Assembly: GCA_046328715.1 (NCBI GenBank) | Contig: JAXLWB010000011.1 | Location: forward strand, 124,001-188,000 | DNA length: 64,000 bases | Direction of reading: 5' to 3' | DNA from: JAXLWB01 sp046328715 | GTDB taxonomy: Bacteria; Chloroflexota; Anaerolineae; Caldilineales; Caldilineaceae | In this document: positions 42,656-52,613 of the stretch, piece after piece | Numbering within the stretch: position 1 is the first letter of the stretch | How the letters are laid out: each line of letters opens with the position of its first letter | Position numbers and translations under genes: made by a program | The notes under the pieces: model-generated | What the model was told of the DNA's origin: nothing | Database searches by the model: none | Seen by the model: only the letters and a program-made list of their open reading frames with translations

Positions 42656-45600
42656 TTGCCCCCCATCATAGTAGCTGTGCATAAAGCCATCCCACACCGT
42701 GGTCGATCCTGGATTTGGGGACTTATTCTTGCCTTCGGGTATATTTTCAGTCTTTCACCTTTTGCGTTGGCCCAAGTGCAGCAACCCAAGCTCTTTGAAG
42801 ATACAGCGGCCTGGCATTCGCAGTTCAATGTCATGAACTTCCATAATCCTTCTATCCCGAAAACTAAAGAAGTCGCTTTTGCCTGGGGTGATGTCAACGG
42901 CGACGGTGATCTGGATCTAGCGATGCGTGGTGGTTTTGAGGGGGATAAGGGTTTCTTGCGCATCTACCTCAATCAAAACGGTACGCTACAAAATGAACTC
43001 GACCAGCCCTGGGTGCTGGAAAACCTGGGCGCAGTTCACGCCATGCTCTGGAATGATGTGGAAAATGATGGCGATCTTGACATGGTGATTGCAGCCAGCA
43101 ATCAGGTGCTCCTCTTTCGTAACCAGAACGGTGTTCTACCCCAAACCCCCGATCCAACCTGGCGGGTAACGATGACCTCTACGGTGTATAGTCTCGACTT
43201 GGGCGATCTGGATGGTGACGGTGATCCTGATCTGGTAGCAGCCAGTGATAACAAACTTGCCATCTATCGCAATCAGGGTGGCGCGTTGTTTGCCACGCCT
43301 TGGTGGATTGCATCTCACCCATCGCCGACCCGTAGCCTTGCCTTCGGTGATGCGGATGCGGATGGCGATCTCGATTTGGCAGTTGCTGGTTACTGTGTCG
43401 AGAACCCCGATGCGGAGGGTGCTAACCCCAACAAGCTCTATCACTTCAACTATACGACACAGGGCTTACTTGAACCTTTGCAAATCGAAGAGTTTGAAGC
43501 GGATGTTTGCACAGACTCACTTGTCTGGGTCGATGTAAACCAGGATGGAGCCTTGGATCTCTCGACTGACTTTCACCTTTTCTATAATACTGACGCTGGC
43601 ACTATCTCGCTGACGCTCGGCAAACTTTACCTCTCCCGTGCAGGGCAACTCTCATTGACCAATCCTGAGGCTGATCTCACAAGCAATAACTCTGTATGGG
43701 GTGATATCAACCGCGATGGCAATCTTGATCTGGTGGATGACTTGGGTTATATCATCAATCAACCAGCGGAAAGTAGTGCTTGGCACCCCATCATTACGGA
43801 TACCTTGGATATATTCTCACAATCCTTATGGTTTGATGTGACACCAGCGCTGGGAGACATGAATGGTGATGGCTTGCTTGATGTTGCGACGATCTCTGTC
43901 GAAGAGGAACCTGTTGTTTTTTTGAATCATTCTCAGCGTCTGGCAGAGCCAATCGAGGCAATTCCGCCAGTAATCTCGTGTGAGGGTTCTTTCCTCAGTT
44001 GGGGCGATGTGGATCGTGATGGTGATCTTGATCTGGCGTTTAGCAAACTAAACTATGTCAATCTCTTTCGCAATGTGGGTGGCCAACTTCTCCCTACGGC
44101 GGTGTGGACTGCGACTGTGCAAACATCGATGGAGACTAATGTTTGGGGTGATGTTGATGGCAATGGCGATCTTGATCTATTGGTCGCCGGTACACGCAAC
44201 GCTGGGGGTGGAATATTTCTCTATCTAAATCGCCAAGGGAGTTTAAACACAGCTTCTAGCTGGAGCCCATTGGACGACCCACGAGCAAGTAGCATTGCTT
44301 TGGGCGACATCGATCAAGATGGTGATCTCGATCTGGCCACGGCGGGCAACGGCGTGCGCCTCTACTTGAACCAAAATGGTCAATTACGAACCACGCCAGC
44401 CTGGTTAGATGACGTAGAAGATTACTGGAACGGAGTTGCTTGGGGCGATCTGGATGGCGATGGTGATCTCGATCTGGCAGTCAGCGGATCGGCTGCAACT
44501 GTGCGCCTCTATCGCAATGATGGCGTTTCGCCCGACGGTACCATACACCTGATTCCAACTTGGCAAACCCAAACGCCACAGCCAGGTTGGAGTGTCGCCG
44601 TGGGTGATGTCGATGGCGATGGTGCTCTCGATCTGGCCACCAACAGCGATACTCAAATCTGGCTCTATCGACAAGAAAATGGAGGTTTTGTACAAGAGAC
44701 AACTTGGCAGGCAGAGGAATTCGTCGGTACGCTTGCTTGGAACGATGTCGATGGCGATGGTGACCTTGACCTGACAACACGGGATAAAATTTTTATCAAT
44801 CAGGCTGGTAGCCTACAAAATACAGCGAACCGCATCTGGACGTTCCCCCAAACTGAAGCACCTGTTTGGGGCGATATCAACGGTGACGGTCTACTCGACC
44901 GCGCCAGTGTATATGGGTGCGCGATTCAACTCAACTTGAGTCAATCGCTTGCATCCTTGAGGGGACCGGCCCGACCGAATGTTGAAATTGCCATTAGCCC
45001 GCTCAGCAGCAAAGCGGCCACCACCTTTGCCAATCACGCGACTTCGGTGTTGGCCCCTGCTAATCACTACGCAGTTCCTGCCATTCGCAGTGATGGCCTG
45101 ATCCCGATTAGCTACACGGTCCGTGGCCCATTGGGTGGCAAGCTGCGCGCCATCCATGCTTTCTATTCGCTCGACGGCGGCGATCACTGGCTACCCGCTA
45201 CCGCTACGCCCACTACCCTGGTCAAGGATATTCCGACTCACCCCACTGGCATCGTCCATTCGTTTGTTTGGGATGTGGGGCAAAGTGCCTTCTTTGGAGC
45301 GAGTGACAATGTGATTTTGCGCATTGAGGCATTACCGCCTATCAAAAACGTTGTCAATGGGACTGTACCTCGTTTTCAGATCGGAAAGGCCAGCGCACAG
45401 ACCTTTCCCTTCCGTGTGCGTGGCACGCAAGTGCGGGTGGTAGACGCGCGTGGAAAGCCGCTTGCCGGTGCGCTTGTCTATCGGTTGCCAGCCGCTAGCA
45501 ATGGCAGTGCTACGCTCCTCGCTGCCCAACAAAGCGAAAATGCCTTTCAGACTGACAGTCAAGGCTATCTGAGCGGGCGCGGCGCACTTGCCGCTGGTGA

Positions 45601-48163
45601 CCAACTGGTCGCTCTCACCCCGATCAGCGCTACCCATGCCTTCACACTCTACTACAGCAGCGCTGCGCCGACCGGCAGCGGCCTTGCCATGACCACTGTC
45701 AGCCGTGGCGGCGTGCAAACCTTGACCGTCTCTGCCGATCACCCGCTGATCCTGCTCAACCTGGACATCTCGCTGGAGTGGGACGCCCGCAACGATGAGA
45801 GCTTTTTGCAGGATTTGCAGGCGGCGCTGCGGCGAACCTCGGCAACGCTCTTCGATGTGAGTGAGGGTCAGGTTGCCTTGGGCACTGTGCGTCTCTTTCA
45901 GAACAAGGAAGATTGGCTCACAGCAGATGGAGTGGTCTACGCCAGCAATAGCATTCACCCGCGCGCAACTATGGGGGGTGTGGTGCTGACAGCAACAAAC
46001 GACATCGGTCTCAGCGGTATTATCAGCAACGCCTATCTCCCCGGTCAGGTGCGCATGGGACCGCTCTGGGATCCTTTTGGGCAGAACCAAAGCGAGCTAA
46101 GCCAGGATTGGTCGCAGGCGCTGGCGCATGAGCTGTCCCACTATTTCTTCTTTTTGCCCGACAACTATCTCGGCATTCAGGATGGGCAAATCAAGACCAC
46201 CGACTGTCGTGGTAGTTTTATGACCAATACCTACGACGCTAGTTACAGCGAGTTTCTCACGCGCGATGGCTGGGTTGGGCCTTGTCTGGATACGGTGGCC
46301 ACCCATCTCACCGGACGCACCGATTGGGAGACGATTACCCGTTTTATGCCCTGGTTGCATTCGCCCACTTCGCAGGCAACCACCAATGCTGGTCCCGCCA
46401 CCCTGCCACTGCAAGTGATCAACGTACAGGTGATTGACCCTGCTGGCGATTCACCTTTGAGCGCGCGTAACTACGATCTGCGCTCAGCCAGTAATGGTGA
46501 ACTTGTAACTGTGCGCCAGGCGCATGCTTATCTTTTCAAAACGCAAGGGACTTCCCAACTGGAAGATGACCGATTGATCGCCTTAGGCACAACCGGCAAC
46601 GGCAGCGATCGCATCCAAGTACGCGGTGCGGAGCGTGGCGATCGGCTCTGTATGATTGATTCTGTGGGCGAGCAGGTAGGGTGTACGACGGTGGATGGAC
46701 TCAATCCCCATATCGACTTGACATCCACCCCTGGCTGGCAACCCGTCATCGAGGTCAGCCCTGTCTCTTCGCGCACCCTGACCCTTCGTGTTACGCAACC
46801 ACTGAGTCCTGGCATGGCGTTGGCTGTTCAGATTTTGCCGGCCTACGGCTCGCTCAGCGCAACGCTGCCCATCTCTGCCCCGTGGACCTTGATGATTGCG
46901 GATCGTGTGGATTCTCCCAACCAATTTAGCCAGACGCTCACCTTGCCCTATCCGGCGTTTGAGGGCTTTGTGCGCGTGTGGTTACCCGACCAATTGCCTG
47001 CACACGAGGCAATCAGTGAATTTTTTCTGAGTGCCGCCTGGGGGCCTAATCCGCGCGGGGGCAGCGGTGTAAATTCGCAAGTTTGGGGGCCAAACCCGCG
47101 TGGTGGCAGTGGCGCTAATCCGCGCGCCTGGGGGGCCAATCATCGTAGCGCCGAAGCCCCCGTTGCTTCTGGAGATGGGCATGTAACCATTTTCGATGTA
47201 GACGATATTCTGGCGGACAGTGGCACAAGCTCGCTCCAGGCCCTGGCAACCTTGCCTGGCTTGTCCAGTTGGCTAACGCCGGTTGGACAAGGCTATCGCT
47301 TCTTGAGTAGCCAACCCTTGACCCGCACCATCGCTTTTCATTACTTGAGCCGCGAGGTGCCTCCTGGTTATGAGCATACACTCAACCTCTACTATCTGCC
47401 TGACGGAGAAAGCACCTGGCTGCGCTTGCCCACATTGCTGGATACAGAGGAAAAGTTGGCAACCGCCCCCATGCCCTTGTCTCCCAGCCAGGGAGAAGGA
47501 GTATATGCCCTGGTTGCTACATTGGAACTGCCGAGACTGTTGCCTGGTTGGAATCAGTTTGGTTACCCCTTGCCCCAGGCGCGTGCGGTCAGCGATGCCT
47601 TGGCCTCGGTAGCGGGCAGTTACCAGTCAGTTTATGAATTGGTTCCAGACCGCCCCACAGCCTGGCAACTCTATGATCCGGCAGTTGCCAACACCCATCC
47701 TGAGTTTGCAGCCTTGGTCAATGATCTACAACTGCTGCAATTCGGTCATGTTTACTGGATCAATGCTACAAAAGCAATTACACCTTACCTCGACGTAGCC
47801 ATTGAGCCAGCCAACTCGGTTGAAGGAATCGATCTGCCACCTGCAACATTTTACGGCGGCGTCAACGGCCAAGCGGGTTTTGTGGCCCAGCCAGGCATGG
47901 TGATCGCAGCATATCGTGGAGCGGTACGCTGTGGTGAAGGTAAATTAGTAACGTGGCAAGGCGCAGTCGTTTACAAGATTCAGCTACTGTCAAAGGCTGA
48001 ACGTGCTGGTTGTGGCGAGACCGGTGCAGCATTTGATCTGTTTGTGGAGGGTCAACGAGTGCAAGAATCGTTGATATGGAACAACCATTTTGCCCACTTT
48101 CGACCCGTGCATGTTGGCGGACAGCAGAGTAACTCTCTTTACCTACCAATCATTGCACGTTGA
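42656..48163 (+). CDS. Giant FG-GAP surface protein with zincin-like HExxH site
   Basis: At 1835 residues it has a signal peptide (about 8-40, ending FALAQ). The TTG start is supported by AGGAGG five bases upstream. Fourteen FG-GAP repeats (WGDVNGDGDLDLA type, about 75-760) probably form two calcium-bound propellers. Beta domains follow (about 800-1060), then a region with AHELSHYFFFLPDNY (first His about 1158), a zinc-peptidase HExxH with a downstream Asp as in CLCA-like metallohydrolases. Repeated WGPNPRGGSG units occur near 1462-1490. The C-terminus ends NSLYLPIIAR, like the other giant protein. It may be a secreted calcium-dependent adhesin with a protease-like domain; catalysis is inferred. 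Confidence 0.88.
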   Translation: MPPIIVAVHKAIPHRGRSWIWGLILAFGYIFSLSPFALAQVQQPKLFEDTAAWHSQFNVMNFHNPSIPKTKEVAFAWGDVNGDGDLDLAMRGGFEGDKGFLRIYLNQNGTLQNELDQPWVLENLGAVHAMLWNDVENDGDLDMVIAASNQVLLFRNQNGVLPQTPDPTWRVTMTSTVYSLDLGDLDGDGDPDLVAASDNKLAIYRNQGGALFATPWWIASHPSPTRSLAFGDADADGDLDLAVAGYCVENPDAEGANPNKLYHFNYTTQGLLEPLQIEEFEADVCTDSLVWVDVNQDGALDLSTDFHLFYNTDAGTISLTLGKLYLSRAGQLSLTNPEADLTSNNSVWGDINRDGNLDLVDDLGYIINQPAESSAWHPIITDTLDIFSQSLWFDVTPALGDMNGDGLLDVATISVEEEPVVFLNHSQRLAEPIEAIPPVISCEGSFLSWGDVDRDGDLDLAFSKLNYVNLFRNVGGQLLPTAVWTATVQTSMETNVWGDVDGNGDLDLLVAGTRNAGGGIFLYLNRQGSLNTASSWSPLDDPRASSIALGDIDQDGDLDLATAGNGVRLYLNQNGQLRTTPAWLDDVEDYWNGVAWGDLDGDGDLDLAVSGSAATVRLYRNDGVSPDGTIHLIPTWQTQTPQPGWSVAVGDVDGDGALDLATNSDTQIWLYRQENGGFVQETTWQAEEFVGTLAWNDVDGDGDLDLTTRDKIFINQAGSLQNTANRIWTFPQTEAPVWGDINGDGLLDRASVYGCAIQLNLSQSLASLRGPARPNVEIAISPLSSKAATTFANHATSVLAPANHYAVPAIRSDGLIPISYTVRGPLGGKLRAIHAFYSLDGGDHWLPATATPTTLVKDIPTHPTGIVHSFVWDVGQSAFFGASDNVILRIEALPPIKNVVNGTVPRFQIGKASAQTFPFRVRGTQVRVVDARGKPLAGALVYRLPAASNGSATLLAAQQSENAFQTDSQGYLSGRGALAAGDQLVALTPISATHAFTLYYSSAAPTGSGLAMTTVSRGGVQTLTVSADHPLILLNLDISLEWDARNDESFLQDLQAALRRTSATLFDVSEGQVALGTVRLFQNKEDWLTADGVVYASNSIHPRATMGGVVLTATNDIGLSGIISNAYLPGQVRMGPLWDPFGQNQSELSQDWSQALAHELSHYFFFLPDNYLGIQDGQIKTTDCRGSFMTNTYDASYSEFLTRDGWVGPCLDTVATHLTGRTDWETITRFMPWLHSPTSQATTNAGPATLPLQVINVQVIDPAGDSPLSARNYDLRSASNGELVTVRQAHAYLFKTQGTSQLEDDRLIALGTTGNGSDRIQVRGAERGDRLCMIDSVGEQVGCTTVDGLNPHIDLTSTPGWQPVIEVSPVSSRTLTLRVTQPLSPGMALAVQILPAYGSLSATLPISAPWTLMIADRVDSPNQFSQTLTLPYPAFEGFVRVWLPDQLPAHEAISEFFLSAAWGPNPRGGSGVNSQVWGPNPRGGSGANPRAWGANHRSAEAPVASGDGHVTIFDVDDILADSGTSSLQALATLPGLSSWLTPVGQGYRFLSSQPLTRTIAFHYLSREVPPGYEHTLNLYYLPDGESTWLRLPTLLDTEEKLATAPMPLSPSQGEGVYALVATLELPRLLPGWNQFGYPLPQARAVSDALASVAGSYQSVYELVPDRPTAWQLYDPAVANTHPEFAALVNDLQLLQFGHVYWINATKAITPYLDVAIEPANSVEGIDLPPATFYGGVNGQAGFVAQPGMVIAAYRGAVRCGEGKLVTWQGAVVYKIQLLSKAERAGCGETGAAFDLFVEGQRVQESLIWNNHFAHFRPVHVGGQQSNSLYLPIIAR
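47035..47150 (+). repeat. In-gene tandem repeat coding WGPNPRGGSG units
   Basis: Three decaying units of about 54-60 bases encode WGPNPRGGSGVN, WGPNPRGGSGAN and WGANHRSAE in the giant FG-GAP protein. Confidence 0.75.
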
Positions 48164-48169
48164 TGAGGA

Positions 48170-50050
48170 TCAGTTCACCCAATCCAACTTTTGTGACTGC
48201 CAGTCGCCAAAATCGCCACGGATTGGGGCAACGAGGCGTGCGGCACTGCCGTTGATCGAGACGACATAGATCTTCCAGCTTCCGTCACGGTTGCTGGCGA
48301 AGGCGACCCATTGTCCATCGGGGCTCACCGTCGGTAAGAGATCCACTGCGGGCGAGTCGGTTAGTTGCGTCACCTGATGGGTGTTTGTATCAATCCGGAA
48401 AATATCAAAGTTGCCGCTCCGACCATCACTCATAAACGCCAATGTATGTCCGTCGGGCGACCAATCTGGGCGGTTGTCGTTTTGTACCGTTGTGATGGCT
48501 GTACGATTGCTCCCGCTGCCATCCATCTGCCAAATGCCACAATTGTTGCCAGTCTGATCGCAGCCGCGGTAGGCCAACAGATCGGCGATCGGACTCCAGG
48601 CAGGCGCTTCACCAAAGGTCACCTCGGTTGCGTCTGAGTTTTGATCGGCCCAGACCATGTAGATGCGCCAACGTCGGTCTCCCTCACGCGTGCTGGCAAA
48701 GGCAAGACGTCCGCCATTGGCATTCCAACTGGGTGCGACATCCTCGGCGAAGGAAGTGTACTGAAGCTGCAAGCCGCTCCCTGGATCGATGCTGCTGATG
48801 CCACCCAGATCGTTGCGCAAATTATGGAAGGCGAGTCGTTGCCCATCAAAACGCAGCGCAGGCTGGGCTGCATCATCGGCCAGGACTGCGGGTTGTGCGG
48901 AGGGATTCGCCGCACTCTGAGCGAAGATATGGAAGCGGCCATCGTTGATATCGCGTGAACTATAGAGAATGCGGCCGCGCAGATCGCCAGTTGCTGCCAA
49001 AGGTGCATTCCCGTTGTCAATGGCTATCGACGTGCTCAACGAGGGGACAGTAGAAGTGACAGTGCCACTGAGCGCTTCTGCAGTTTCAAAGGTGGTACAG
49101 GCAAGTTGTGCATCGCTTTCTTTGCCCTTTATAAAGGGCGTATCCCCGACCAGTTCAACGGCTGCCTGGTATTGAATGAGTGCATCACATGGCTGCGCCT
49201 CTAGGATCTGGTCACCATAGGCTACGTGTGCATCGATCAAACGTTTGCTGACGTCACGATAGGTCGGATCGCTCTTCTTCAATGATTCGAGCAACTGGAT
49301 TGCCTCATCCCAGTTTGTATCATAATAACTGTCCATGTCGAGATAGGCCGAGAGCAGATCGTGCTCGCGCCGCACATCAGTTGCGGTGGGGCGGAGCTCT
49401 AGGGCGTGTTCTAACGAGAGGAGCGATTCTTGAAGTCTGTCTTCGCTATCCTGTTGGCTGGCGAGCTGCACATAGGCATTAAAGAGCATGGTTTGCAGTT
49501 CTTCAGGACGAAACGTCGGATCGCTTTTCCGTATCTGTAAAAGCCGATCGATCGTGGTTTGGGGCCGTCCTGCTTGTAGAGCACGTTCGGCTTCGCTCCA
49601 TAATGCAGCTTTGTCACCGCTATTGTTGTTGTTACTGCTCGCTACCGCAACACTGGTCGACGGCTGAATGGGTGTTGTCTGCAGGCTCGGTGTGATTGCG
49701 GTCGTTGGTGTATCGACTGTCGCTGAGAGCGCAACGCTGCTAGTGGGTGTGCCCAACAATGTGAGCATACTTTGAGCGCCTTCGGTGGCCAGCGGATTGT
49801 TTGGATCGAGTGCCAAAACAATACGATATTGCTCTAAGGCTGCGTTATAATTGCCTTCGGCACGATATTCAATTGCTTGCTGGACTGCCATACCTATCTG
49901 CTGTTGAAGCTGTCGAGCGACCTGTTCTTGTCCAGCACGTAATCCCAATACAATCGAAAGGAGTAGAATACTGACTGCGAGTAGGGTGATTACAGCCATC
50001 AACCACGTTGCCCAACGAGGGAAGCGTCCATTTATGCTACGAGATGTCAT
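48170..50050 (-). CDS. Membrane protein with TPR and PD40 beta-propeller, second copy
   Basis: This 626-residue protein has one N-terminal membrane segment (about 15-35, WLMAVITLLAVSILLLSIVL). A TPR region follows (about 45-300, with a Ser/Thr linker at 95-145; NYNAALEQYRIVLALDPNNP). A C-terminal TolB/PD40 propeller (about 345-620) has WSPIADLLAYRG, DWSPDGHTLAFMSDGRSG and VSPDGQWVAFASNRDGSWK. It shares size, order and motif style with the 24521-26389 protein and is probably a paralogue. It ends seven bases from the convergent giant FG-GAP gene. Likely an extracytoplasmic scaffold; function unknown. Confidence 0.85.
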   Translation of the reverse strand: MTSRSINGRFPRWATWLMAVITLLAVSILLLSIVLGLRAGQEQVARQLQQQIGMAVQQAIEYRAEGNYNAALEQYRIVLALDPNNPLATEGAQSMLTLLGTPTSSVALSATVDTPTTAITPSLQTTPIQPSTSVAVASSNNNNSGDKAALWSEAERALQAGRPQTTIDRLLQIRKSDPTFRPEELQTMLFNAYVQLASQQDSEDRLQESLLSLEHALELRPTATDVRREHDLLSAYLDMDSYYDTNWDEAIQLLESLKKSDPTYRDVSKRLIDAHVAYGDQILEAQPCDALIQYQAAVELVGDTPFIKGKESDAQLACTTFETAEALSGTVTSTVPSLSTSIAIDNGNAPLAATGDLRGRILYSSRDINDGRFHIFAQSAANPSAQPAVLADDAAQPALRFDGQRLAFHNLRNDLGGISSIDPGSGLQLQYTSFAEDVAPSWNANGGRLAFASTREGDRRWRIYMVWADQNSDATEVTFGEAPAWSPIADLLAYRGCDQTGNNCGIWQMDGSGSNRTAITTVQNDNRPDWSPDGHTLAFMSDGRSGNFDIFRIDTNTHQVTQLTDSPAVDLLPTVSPDGQWVAFASNRDGSWKIYVVSINGSAARLVAPIRGDFGDWQSQKLDWVN

Positions 50051-50348
50051 AGAGTTACTCTGTCTAGGTATCAGTGTTCCACTGTAGCTATAAGAATATC
50101 CGCAGATGACAATTTTTGTCTAGCTGGAAGGCGAGTGGAGAGAAAGTAAGAAATGGATCCTGAAGATGTGAAAGGATATAGAGGAACTGTATCTGTTAAG
50201 GGAAAAGCTATCTTAATGGATAGAAATATAGATACATTACAAAGCAATAAGTGATAGCAGACTTACATTTTGTGCGTTTGCATTTTCCTCAAGAAACTAT
50301 TTCATTAAATACGATAAATGTCGTAGTAATAAATAAGACGATAGTAAT

Positions 50349-50377
50349 TTGTCAGCAAATTGTAACAAGTGTATAAT
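50349..50377 (+). promoter_or_regulatory. Sigma-70-type promoter of the small HisKA gene
   Basis: TTGTCA (50349-50354) and TATAAT (50372-50377) are 17 bases apart, with a predicted start about 40 bases before the ATG at 50424. The rest of the 373-base spacer from 50051 is AT-rich with nothing else clear. Confidence 0.75.
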
Positions 50378-50423
50378 GGCGTAAATTAAGGCGAGTTATC
50401 CTAGCTAACTATCGGTTAAACTT

Positions 50424-50648
50424 ATGGACTACCAATTCATCCCTACATCCTTACAATCCACTACTCACGAGTTGCGTACACCGCTCGCCGTCATCCTGTC
50501 GTACACTCAGTTGCTTCGTAACCAAGTGTATGGTCCCCTTACTCTTGAGCAGCAAACTGCGCTCGAAAAGATCGAAGCAAGTTGTCGCTTGTTGACCAGC
50601 ACAATCAATAAAAGATTGTCTGAAATCGAAGCTGGGACCTATCACTAA
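50424..50648 (+). CDS. Stand-alone histidine-kinase phosphoacceptor (HisKA) domain protein
   Basis: This 74-residue protein consists of little more than a HisKA dimerisation/phosphoacceptor helix hairpin. The H-box is THELRTPLAVILSYTQLLRN, followed by the second helix (LEQQTALEKIEASCRLLTST). No sensor and no HATPase domain are present, and no matching ATPase fragment follows, so it is either a relic of a kinase or a deliberate small phosphotransfer or dominant-negative partner. A near-consensus promoter upstream and an intact frame favour expression. There is no strong ribosome site before the ATG. Confidence 0.7.
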   Translation: MDYQFIPTSLQSTTHELRTPLAVILSYTQLLRNQVYGPLTLEQQTALEKIEASCRLLTSTINKRLSEIEAGTYH

Positions 50649-50797
50649 GCCATTCCTGGCGGTTCGTTTTTGCAAAAAACTCCTGCTGTAACCAAGTAGT
50701 AGATGCACGCCTTCGCTCTCCAGTAGTAGACGCACTTTGCCTTGTACATTGCCCTGGCTGTTACGGATTTACCGTAGCTTAGTTCTATAAAATGTAT

Positions 50798-52402
50798 CTA
50801 TCCGTTGTTCAGAGAGAGTAAAACAGTTCCACTTTGGTCTTCAATTTGGATCGTTAGCTTAGCGTTGGGAAGTTGCCCAGGAATCATCGTCTCTGCGTAG
50901 GGTAAGTCGGGACGAGACTGAATTGTCGAATGGACGAGCATTTGCTCTGCGTTGCTTACCGTGATTGCGCCATCAAACGGGCGTGTAGGATAGAAGCCAA
51001 CGAAAAGCCCTTCGCTTTTCCGCTCCACATAGAGGCTGCCGATCTCATTGGCAGTTGAAATGCCGCCCACCCCATGCACCGGATACCATGTCTCCTTCCA
51101 ACTGATCATGCCGCCAGCCGCTAAGGTGGTGTGTTGGTCAAACGTCGGGGCCAACCCACCATGTAGCTCGACATATTGCGAGCCGTCGTCGGTGTAGTTG
51201 GCACTATCCAACGCATCTCCCCAGCCAAGCGAAAAGATCTTGCTACCCCGTGCCACATCGGCTGGAAAGACACGTACAGCCCCATCGTCCACACTTGGAT
51301 CGTAGACTGCCGCAAACGGTCCGTGTGCTGCCGGGTACTCAAACATGCCTGCAAATTGCTGCCAATTCCCCAACTTACTGATCTCGCGCCCATCTGGCAA
51401 ATAGGGCCAGGAAACCTGCTGACTGGGCGGCGGGAAAACAGGATCCTGCGTGCTGTGGATCGTCATTTGATCGGTGGGTAGGATAAAGCGCAAGGTACCA
51501 CTGATCTGATTGCCAGGGCCTGGTGCCAGGGCGGCCGAATGCCAATAGTCAAAGCTCACCTCGTGGTCGCTCAAATTGCTGATCGTCGGCTGGATTTCAA
51601 AGGCTGCTGCACCTGCGCGCAAGCCAATCGTGATGCTGGCATTGAGTACTCGTCCGTCCGACGGGGTAAAGACTGTTACCGTCGCCAGATTCTCGCTGTG
51701 TTGCAACGGAATGATTCCCCAAGTGGTACCCCAATCATAGCCATGCTCAACCACTGGCAGATTCCACTCTAGCCCACCTACGGCCATCCATCCTAGCTGG
51801 TTTGCAATCCCCCAACGTGTCGGTTTCACCACAAAGTTGCGATAGAACATCGAACTGCCGCTCGGTTTGTGAAACACCTGGAGAATCCGCCCGCCCAATT
51901 CGGGTGCAATCAGGACCTTTAGATAGGCATTTTCGAGCACGATCAACTGATAAGTCCTGTTGACCGGCGCAGGGCGGGCCTGCTCAAACTGTTCCAGGTT
52001 GAAGCGCTTGTAGGGCCAGTTAAAGGTCGTATCGATCTGGTTGCTGGTGAATTCCTCGTACGGATAGGTGGGAATGTCAATCGAACTTTCGTAATAGACT
52101 ACCGTTCCCACTGGCGCAGGGGCAGGTACGACCCCCGCTCCGCCCGGCTGCGGTGTCACCTGTGGCAAGGGAGTCGTTTGCGGGATTGGCGTCGCTGAAG
52201 GCAGAATCACTGTGTCACTAACTATTGTCTCACTGGCCACTGCTCCACTCGTCGCGCTCGCAGTTGGCAAAGGTGTATCGGTCGCCGCTGGAGAAGGTAC
52301 GGGTGTCAGTAAAGGAAAGCTTGTTGTACAGGCGCTGAGCAGAAGGGTTGCAAGAAAAAACAGAGCTACGGGCCAATGTTGTTTGCTGGATGATGGCGTC
52401 AT
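50798..52402 (-). CDS. DUF5107-domain lipoprotein
   Basis: This 534-residue protein has a signal peptide with lipobox LLSAC (Cys about 25), a Thr/Pro/Ser linker to about 90, and then a beta-rich DUF5107-type region. That region contains YESSIDIPTYPYEE, VLENAYLKVLIAPELGGRIL and AVGGLEWNLPVVEHGYDWGT. DUF5107 is related to galactose-mutarotase-like beta-sandwich folds and is often linked with sugar-active proteins. It is probably anchored outside the membrane and binds or acts on carbohydrate. No catalytic assignment is made. Confidence 0.85.
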   Translation of the reverse strand: MTPSSSKQHWPVALFFLATLLLSACTTSFPLLTPVPSPAATDTPLPTASATSGAVASETIVSDTVILPSATPIPQTTPLPQVTPQPGGAGVVPAPAPVGTVVYYESSIDIPTYPYEEFTSNQIDTTFNWPYKRFNLEQFEQARPAPVNRTYQLIVLENAYLKVLIAPELGGRILQVFHKPSGSSMFYRNFVVKPTRWGIANQLGWMAVGGLEWNLPVVEHGYDWGTTWGIIPLQHSENLATVTVFTPSDGRVLNASITIGLRAGAAAFEIQPTISNLSDHEVSFDYWHSAALAPGPGNQISGTLRFILPTDQMTIHSTQDPVFPPPSQQVSWPYLPDGREISKLGNWQQFAGMFEYPAAHGPFAAVYDPSVDDGAVRVFPADVARGSKIFSLGWGDALDSANYTDDGSQYVELHGGLAPTFDQHTTLAAGGMISWKETWYPVHGVGGISTANEIGSLYVERKSEGLFVGFYPTRPFDGAITVSNAEQMLVHSTIQSRPDLPYAETMIPGQLPNAKLTIQIEDQSGTVLLSLNNG

Positions 52403-52613
52403 ACTAGAATTTTACATCGTTGTGGGCCGAACGACACAATAGACGGGCGCAGATGGATGTTGCTTTTATCCGAATCCGCTGCGTTCTCTATAGGATGTCT
52501 GAATCATCTCCTAACATTTTCTACACAAGTTAGGACTAAAATCAAATCAGGCAAATAACCTACAAGGTTGAAAGTGGATGCAACTTGCACCCTGCCTCTT
52601 AAGGAGCAGTAGT

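Noticed and set aside
42656..42658. Doubt about the TTG start of the giant FG-GAP gene
   Set aside because: AGGAGG five bases upstream and an immediate signal peptide support the TTG; the first later Met would lose the signal.
45332..46090. Minus-strand frame of 252 residues opposite the FG-GAP/zincin gene
   Set aside because: No motif or ribosome site, and the plus strand carries a clear domain protein.
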